Source: Bacillota bacterium (lineage in GTDB: Bacteria; Bacillota; Clostridia; Clostridiales; Clostridiaceae). Taken from it: a stretch of 10,717 nt of DNA. The position numbers and the translations under genes were made by a program. Shown in pieces: positions 6,289 through 10,717 of the stretch (positions within the stretch are counted from its first letter, which is position 1; each line of letters begins with the position of its first letter). The stretch is from positions 1 to 10,717 of the forward strand of contig JAUZPH010000088.1 in assembly GCA_030706065.1 (NCBI GenBank), written 5' to 3'. The notes below the pieces were generated by a model. It ran no database searches and was not told where the DNA came from. It worked only from the letters and a program-made list of their open reading frames with translations.

Positions 6289-6740
6289 ATAGCCTCTTCT
6301 ATGGCTTGTCTTCCTCCGGATTCGGCACTGTCCAGGCTAACCAGCCTTCCCAGCCTCTCATCGAAGGGCTTCTCTTCCTGGTCCGCACCATTTATTTTTA
6401 ATTCGGCCTCAATTCCGGCTGCAATTGAATCAATGTTTTCTATCTTTACTTCTTCCAGCTTTATAGTATCTTCCGACTGTTTTTTCTTGTCCCCGAGCAT
6501 TTGGAGCAAAAGTTCATTGTTTACACCGCTTTTCAGTACCAGGGATATTTCCTTTAAGGAAAAACCTATATTCTTTAAATCCAGTATCAGATTCAGCTTT
6601 TTGATCTGGTCTTCTCCATAGTATCTGTAATTGCTTGACGGATCCACATATTCAGGCTTAAACAGGCCGATCCTGTTGTAGTGCCTTAAAGCCTTTATAG
6701 AGGTACCGCACAGGCCTGCAATTTCTCCTATCTTTAACAT
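6279..6740 (-). CDS. MerR family transcriptional regulator
   Basis: A 153-residue protein. The ATG at 6740 is preferred because GGAGGG lies seven bases upstream and because MLKIGEIAGLCGTSIKALRH is the standard MerR beginning; an in-frame ATT/ATG-type extension upstream has no site. The winged helix-turn-helix covers about 1-70 (IGEIAGLCGTSIKALRHYNR, then IGLFKPEYVDPSSNYRYYGE). A dimerisation coiled coil follows at about 75-120. The C-terminal part is short and charged, with no GyrI-like drug-binding domain and no CueR/ZntR-type Cys pair, so the effector cannot be named. It lies 41 bases after the MutS-like gene on the same strand. The operon promoter has the 19-base spacer typical of MerR targets, so autoregulation is the likely role (inference). 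Confidence 0.92.
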   Translation of the reverse strand: MLKIGEIAGLCGTSIKALRHYNRIGLFKPEYVDPSSNYRYYGEDQIKKLNLILDLKNIGFSLKEISLVLKSGVNNELLLQMLGDKKKQSEDTIKLEEVKIENIDSIAAGIEAELKINGADQEEKPFDERLGRLVSLDSAESGGRQAIEEAIWL

Positions 6741-6781
6741 GCAGCTACCCTCCGTCCAATATATTTTTCTTATCAATAATA

Positions 6782-8497
6782 TTATATCACGAACCGTTCA
6801 TCCAGTAACTTTTCAATCTGCTCAAAGCTTATTCCGAAGCTTTCAGCGATATCTTTAGCGTAGCTCAAGCCCTGCGGCGGTGCTTCCATAACCTTGTAGG
6901 TGCGCATATAGGATTCCGCACCGGAGCTGTCCTGCTGTTTCCGGGTGCCGGCTACCAGGCTCCTTATTACCCCCTTTCCCCTGCAGCAGCTGTTTACTTT
7001 GTCAAGTTCCAAAGCCAGTTCGTGCAGATGGGTTGCAAATATTGCTTTTGCATCCAGGTACTTCAGCCCGGTAACGATATCCCTGCTCATATACAGGCAT
7101 TCCCCAGGGCTTGTACTGGAAAGAGATTCATTCAATACTATAAGGCTGTACTTTGTGGCGCAGTTAAAAATCTGCCTCAGTCTTTCAGCTTCTTCTCCCA
7201 AACGGCCATAATCCGTATCCTTTTTTTCTTCGGAAGTAAAATGGGTATATATATTGTCTACGGGGCTAATATCAGCGGAGGATGCCGGTACATACATTCC
7301 TGCCTGGGCCAGCACCTGGATTAGTGCTGCGGCATTGATATATGTGGTTTTCCCGCCGCTGTTTGGCCCTGTTAAAATAAATATGCTTCCCTCTTCATCA
7401 AAATCCAAATCATTTTGCACTATGCACCTTAACCTGTCCTCTTGTGACTTCAAGGCAAGATTGATATTATACAGCCCCTGCATGCTTAATACTCTTTTTT
7501 CTTTTTCATGAATCTTTGGCCTTGTCATGGGAAGTCCTGCACGTTTAAGCCTTTGAATCAGGTTTACACTCCCGACAAAGAACAATAGCTCGCACCTAAG
7601 TTCAACAAAGAATTTTGAATAGGTATTTGTGTACCTGTATATTATAGTTCTCAGTGGGCTTATAGTATTTTTCATGATCCTGTCCAAATCGGAAATCAAG
7701 GATAGTTGAAGGGCAGTACTGTCAATTCTAACAAGAGACCCGGAAGCTTCTTCAAGTTCTTCAAGTATTCTCTCCTTTAAGCCGCCCTCCTCACTGGGAT
7801 GAAATTCATATATACTTTCGAATTCACCATTGTTTCTCATAAGCCTGTTCAAAAATGGTGCCCTTGTATACCTGCTGTCATTCACAGAAATAAAGGTGGC
7901 CTCCATGGGCCTGAGGTCACTATCCAGGTTTATTCCCAGAGTTATGCTGGCAGGCTTTACATATTCGTTTTCTTTTTTCGTTTCCACATCTGGATAAACA
8001 CCGGTGAACTTATCCGAGAGTTTCAGTATTTCATCCCGCAGCAGACAAAGGCCTTTGGATTTTATTTTGTCGGAGATCCTTAGTATTATCTCCCTGGCTC
8101 TGCTTATACAGCTGCCATAAAGGTCCGTCTCCCTGAAGCTCTTTACCAGCTTCAGCACATCCGGAGTTGTTACACTCTCCGATCTGGAATATGCCTCAAC
8201 CTCACAGGCTATGGCAAGTATGCTTCTGACGCCTGATTCAACCTCCGGGCAGCATATCATGTCGTCAATGATATCCTGACGGTAATGAATCACTTCCACA
8301 TCTTCGCACATCTCTGTAAACAGCGATTTTACATATTCTCTGTATACTCCGGTAACACTGTACTCATTTACCACACTATCAAGCCCTATATCTCTGCAGC
8401 TGTCCTCACTTAATCCGTCTTTCCTTTTTCGTGCATCCCTGCAAGCCTCATCCGGCCATAAAAGATTAACCTTCCCGAGAAAATCCGCAGTTCTCAT
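6782..8497 (-). CDS. MutS-like ATPase lacking the mismatch-recognition domain
   Basis: A 571-residue protein. The ATG at 8497 follows GGGGGGAG at a good distance; the frame extends to a TTG at 8515 that overlaps this site. The N-terminal ~340 residues are helical and match the core/lever region of MutS proteins only loosely. The ATPase domain has Walker A TGPNSGGKTTY (about 376-386), a Walker B variant LIVLNESLSSTSPGE with Asn456 in place of the usual Asp and Glu457 retained, the His motif FATHLHEL (His490), and a MutS-like end PQGLSYAKDIAESFGIS. There is no space for domain I with its Phe-x-Glu mismatch wedge, and no C-terminal Smr nuclease domain as in MutS2. It probably binds some DNA structure and cycles ATP as a dimer, but its substrate is unknown. 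It is co-transcribed with merR. Confidence 0.88.
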   Translation of the reverse strand: MRTADFLGKVNLLWPDEACRDARKRKDGLSEDSCRDIGLDSVVNEYSVTGVYREYVKSLFTEMCEDVEVIHYRQDIIDDMICCPEVESGVRSILAIACEVEAYSRSESVTTPDVLKLVKSFRETDLYGSCISRAREIILRISDKIKSKGLCLLRDEILKLSDKFTGVYPDVETKKENEYVKPASITLGINLDSDLRPMEATFISVNDSRYTRAPFLNRLMRNNGEFESIYEFHPSEEGGLKERILEELEEASGSLVRIDSTALQLSLISDLDRIMKNTISPLRTIIYRYTNTYSKFFVELRCELLFFVGSVNLIQRLKRAGLPMTRPKIHEKEKRVLSMQGLYNINLALKSQEDRLRCIVQNDLDFDEEGSIFILTGPNSGGKTTYINAAALIQVLAQAGMYVPASSADISPVDNIYTHFTSEEKKDTDYGRLGEEAERLRQIFNCATKYSLIVLNESLSSTSPGECLYMSRDIVTGLKYLDAKAIFATHLHELALELDKVNSCCRGKGVIRSLVAGTRKQQDSSGAESYMRTYKVMEAPPQGLSYAKDIAESFGISFEQIEKLLDERFVI

Positions 8498-8825
8498 CTT
8501 TTCATCTCCCCCCAAAAATTATCATGTGATGTTTTTCATGAGCATCCATATCTTAATTATAAAGTGTGCCATAAGGGGAGGGTCAATGGGTTATAGCTCT
8601 AAAGATGAATTGTTACATCTTCAATTATAATTTATATCTACATTATTGGCAGTTATTGTATGACACCCAACAGTAATATAAGCTGTAGGAAAAGCTCTTT
8701 GATACCCACTCTTTTAATAACCGTAGTAAAGTGATAGAATATACTAAATGACCACAAATTCCATCATCTTCACATCAAGAGTTACTTCTGGTATCAGCGG
8801 TTTCTTTTTAAAAGGAGTGTTTCAC
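8498..8825. other. Divergent intergenic region between the MutS-like operon and the diguanylate cyclase
   Basis: The left part carries the MerR-type promoter of the MutS-like operon and its ~50-base leader with a CATG-based hairpin. The right part leads to the diguanylate cyclase. TAGAAT/TATACT-like -10 boxes near 8733-8744 have only a poor -35, so that promoter is not called. No c-di-GMP riboswitch consensus was seen. Confidence 0.55.
8556..8586 (-). promoter_or_regulatory. MerR-type promoter/operator with 19-base spacer
   Basis: Minus-strand TTGACC (8586-8581) and a perfect TATAAT (8561-8556) are separated by exactly 19 bases, two more than optimal. The spacer begins CTCCCCTTATGG, close to the CueR-type half-site ACCTTCCCC, and ends GGCACACT, giving an imperfect dyad (A...T.CC in both arms). 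MerR proteins activate such stretched promoters by untwisting them. The predicted start is near 8549. Confidence 0.75.
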
Positions 8826-9962
8826 TTGGATTTTCATAAAGTCAGTTCAATAAGGCCGGAAATATGGAACAGAAAAATCATCAATGCCTACTGGATTGTG
8901 TCCTTGATATATATCATAGGGCAGTTTTTAATATTTCTGCTTAGGTTGCGTTACCTTCCGAATGAACCGGAGAATAACTACATTATCAGATATGTGGCCA
9001 GACCGGATATAGTGATTTTAATAATTTTGTTGTTTACAGAGTTGTATTTCAGGCACATAAAGAAACATCATGAATATTTGATTATAATATCTGCCATGCT
9101 GATTGCCTACACAATGTTGATTTTCATCAGTCCCAGGATCAAGGGTGCTCAGATTGTTCTTATTCTTCCAATATTAATATCCATTTTCTATTTCACCAAG
9201 AAGATTATGATATATACATGTGCTGCCAGTTCAGCAGTATTAACCATCCTTTATATAGCCTCTCCATATCAGAGAGAATATATATCGGTCTTCGAGTTCG
9301 TTTTAATCATTCTGATGCTGGTGGCTGTAGCCATAATAGGTGTAGGTATATTGGACAAGGGCACTGAAATGATGAAGAACCTTGAAAAGCTTATTTATTC
9401 CGAAGAACAACTGATGATAGAAAACAGGATTATGGATAAGCTATCAAAGGCAGATGCACTGACAGGCTTGTATAATCATAAAACCTTTCATGAATATATT
9501 GATACCGCAATAAATCAATGCAGTACCTCCAACATTCCTCTTCATCTTGCCATTGTCGATATCGACGACTTTAAAAAGGTGAATGATACTTATGGCCATT
9601 GGGTTGGTGACATTGTGCTTAAAGAGGTAGCACAAATTCTACTGACTCATATAACTGCAGATGACTTTGTTGCCCGTTATGGCGGAGAGGAATTTGCAAT
9701 CGTCTTTATAGGGAGAAGTGCTCACGAGACATTTTTAATGATTGAGAAAGCACGACAGGCCATTGAAAATAAACACTTTATCCAATTAGAGGACAGGGCT
9801 GTAACTGTAAGCATCGGATTGCATTCCTATACAAAAAATGACGGTAAGGAAGTTTTGTTCAAGGCTGCTGATGAAAATCTATATAAGGCTAAGGGGTCGG
9901 GAAAAAACAAAACAATTTACACTCAGGGGATGCCCGGAGATGGCCTTAAGCTGCACTTCTGA
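8826..9962 (+). CDS. Membrane-bound diguanylate cyclase (GGDEF domain)
   Basis: A 378-residue protein starting at TTG 8826, chosen because AAAGGAG (8811-8817) stands eight bases upstream. The frame is open from an ATG at 8748 (404 codons), but that ATG has no good site. About six hydrophobic helices fill residues 17-180 with no recognisable extracytoplasmic sensor domain. A linker helix (MMKNLEKLIYSEEQLMIEN) leads into the GGDEF domain at about 210-370. Visible marks are DALTGLYNHKTFHEY, VDIDDFKKVNDTYGH and the active loop RYGGEEF (GGEEF at 286-290), then KAADENLYKAKGSGKN. All catalytic residues seem present, so it should make c-di-GMP from two GTP. The allosteric inhibitory RxxD site before the loop is TADD (277-280), so product inhibition is probably absent. 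No EAL or HD-GYP phosphodiesterase is near. Confidence 0.93.
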   Translation: MDFHKVSSIRPEIWNRKIINAYWIVSLIYIIGQFLIFLLRLRYLPNEPENNYIIRYVARPDIVILIILLFTELYFRHIKKHHEYLIIISAMLIAYTMLIFISPRIKGAQIVLILPILISIFYFTKKIMIYTCAASSAVLTILYIASPYQREYISVFEFVLIILMLVAVAIIGVGILDKGTEMMKNLEKLIYSEEQLMIENRIMDKLSKADALTGLYNHKTFHEYIDTAINQCSTSNIPLHLAIVDIDDFKKVNDTYGHWVGDIVLKEVAQILLTHITADDFVARYGGEEFAIVFIGRSAHETFLMIEKARQAIENKHFIQLEDRAVTVSIGLHSYTKNDGKEVLFKAADENLYKAKGSGKNKTIYTQGMPGDGLKLHF

Positions 9963-9982
9963 GGTTCTGAAAAAAGAATATG

Positions 9983-10030
9983 AAAAAGCCGCAGGATAGA
10001 AATCTCCTCTATTCAGCGGCTTTTTATTTT
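9983..10030. terminator. Bidirectional terminator between cyclase and histidine kinase
   Basis: AAAAAGCCGC (9983-9992) pairs with GCGGCTTTTT (10016-10025). An inner GATAGA/TCTATT stem extends the hairpin. T-rich tails on both strands suit the convergent genes on each side. Confidence 0.85.
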
Positions 10031-10057
10031 TCCGGAACAGATTGAGAGGATTGCTGC

Positions 10058-10717
10058 TTAATATGTCCTTCTGAACTCACAGCATATACTTAGCATATCC
10101 CCTTCCATTGATACTTTTATATCTCCGTTCATCTTTTCCATCAGGGCTTTTGCGATGGCCAGGCCCAAGCCAGTTCCCTGTCCCGAGCGGGTTTTATCTG
10201 CCATATAGAATCTGTCGAAAAGCTTCTCCAGGTCCTCTGAATTCAAGCCGGCAACATTGTTGCTCATTCTAAGAGTCGCTGTGTTTTCCGACGCCTCCAG
10301 GGAAACCTGAGCCTTGTCCATTGCATATTTCAGGACATTGCTGAGCAGATTCTCAATGACCCGGTCAACGGACTTTTTATCTCCTATTATATAAATATTC
10401 TTCTCAGGTATTTGAAAATTCACTTCCAGCTTTCTGCAGGCAAATTCGCTGTACCGCTCCACCAGCAGCTCCCTCAGAGCCTTGCATAAATCCAGCTTTT
10501 CAAGGCTTAGTTCATATTCCGCAGAATCAATTACCGACAGGGCGTAAAAGTCATCCATAAGGCTTTCCAGAGCCTTTGCCCTTTGCCAGGCCACCCCAAG
10601 GTACTCTTTCCTTTCTTCCTCAGTAGTATTATCCAGTTTCATAAATTGCAAATATCCTATTACCGAGGTAAGGGGTGTTCTCAGGTCATGGGACATATCC
10701 GCAATGGCGCTTTTCAA
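10058..10717 (-). CDS. Sensor histidine kinase, C-terminal part (5' end outside window)
   Basis: The last 219 residues plus the stop are visible; the first visible codon is TTG read as an internal Leu, so no start lies in the window. The phosphoacceptor helix is DMSHDLRTPLTSVIGYLQF, with His at visible residue 10. The ATP-binding domain has the N box DRVIENLLSNVLKYA (Asn residues present), the F box LFDRFYMADKTRSG and the G2 box GQGTGLGLAIAK. The G1 region reads SNNVAGLNSEDL instead of the usual DxGxG, a degenerate form that I recall from many clostridial VanS-like kinases that are still active. The sensor part and the partner response regulator must lie to the right of the window. The signal is unknown. 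Confidence 0.93.
   Translation of the reverse strand: MKSAIADMSHDLRTPLTSVIGYLQFMKLDNTTEEERKEYLGVAWQRAKALESLMDDFYALSVIDSAEYELSLEKLDLCKALRELLVERYSEFACRKLEVNFQIPEKNIYIIGDKKSVDRVIENLLSNVLKYAMDKAQVSLEASENTATLRMSNNVAGLNSEDLEKLFDRFYMADKTRSGQGTGLGLAIAKALMEKMNGDIKVSMEGDMLSICCEFRRTY

Noticed and set aside
6782..8497. Assignment as housekeeping MutS or MutS2
   Set aside because: The protein is far too short for MutS1, lacks the Phe-x-Glu domain, and lacks the Smr domain and length of MutS2.
8640..8825. Possible c-di-GMP riboswitch before the diguanylate cyclase
   Set aside because: None of the conserved GEMM-I segments could be found, and the leader is AT-rich without a stable fold.
10058..10717. A TTG start for the histidine kinase at the right edge
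   Set aside because: The TTG is only the first codon in the window. It lies directly before the phosphoacceptor helix, so the sensor and membrane part must continue outside.

Overview
The window reads as a chromosomal segment of a low-to-moderate GC Firmicute, most likely a Clostridia member of the Ruminiclostridium/Acetivibrio type. The reasons are strong AGGAGG-type ribosome binding sites, several GTG/TTG starts, sigma-A-like promoters, U-tailed hairpin terminators, and typically clostridial families (DUF3592, DUF3788, DUF4367 anti-sigma, and a pair resembling DUF6179/DUF6323). I see no rRNA, tRNA, CRISPR array, insertion sequence or phage gene. Species-level placement is not possible from the sequence alone.

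Layout, left to right. (1) 1-464, minus: the N-terminal part of a zinc-ribbon/transmembrane/TPR protein, cut by the window edge. (2) 738-1181, minus: a two-helix DUF3592 membrane protein. Each has its own promoter. (3) 1405-3254, minus: a translationally coupled pair of unknown function (163 aa then 452 aa), with its own promoter and a strong terminator. (4) 3287-3446: an AT-rich spacer that also carries a good plus-strand promoter and a bidirectional terminator, a possible short RNA unit. (5) 3519-5200, minus: an ECF sigma factor followed by its membrane anti-sigma partner, whose C-terminal DUF4367 domain is split by a long Pro/Ser/Gly-rich insert. (6) 5593-6036, plus: a DUF3788 protein, closed by a hairpin that can also serve the convergent operon. 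(7) 6190-8586, minus: an operon of a MutS-like ATPase, a MerR regulator and a possible 32-residue peptide. (8) 8826-9962, plus: a membrane diguanylate cyclase. (9) 10058-10717, minus: the C-terminal half of a sensor histidine kinase, cut by the window edge.

The most interesting unit is the mutS-like/merR operon. Its promoter has a 19-base spacer between TTGACC and TATAAT, with a CueR-like half-site inside. That is the architecture of promoters activated by MerR proteins through DNA distortion. The simplest reading is that the MerR protein encoded by the second gene controls its own operon and so the dose of the MutS-like ATPase. This ATPase is short, has no room for mismatch-recognition domain I and no Smr domain, and has Asn in place of the usual Walker B Asp. 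It is therefore unlikely to be the housekeeping mismatch repair protein. The remainder is mostly signalling and envelope sensing: sigma/anti-sigma, diguanylate cyclase, histidine kinase and two small membrane proteins.
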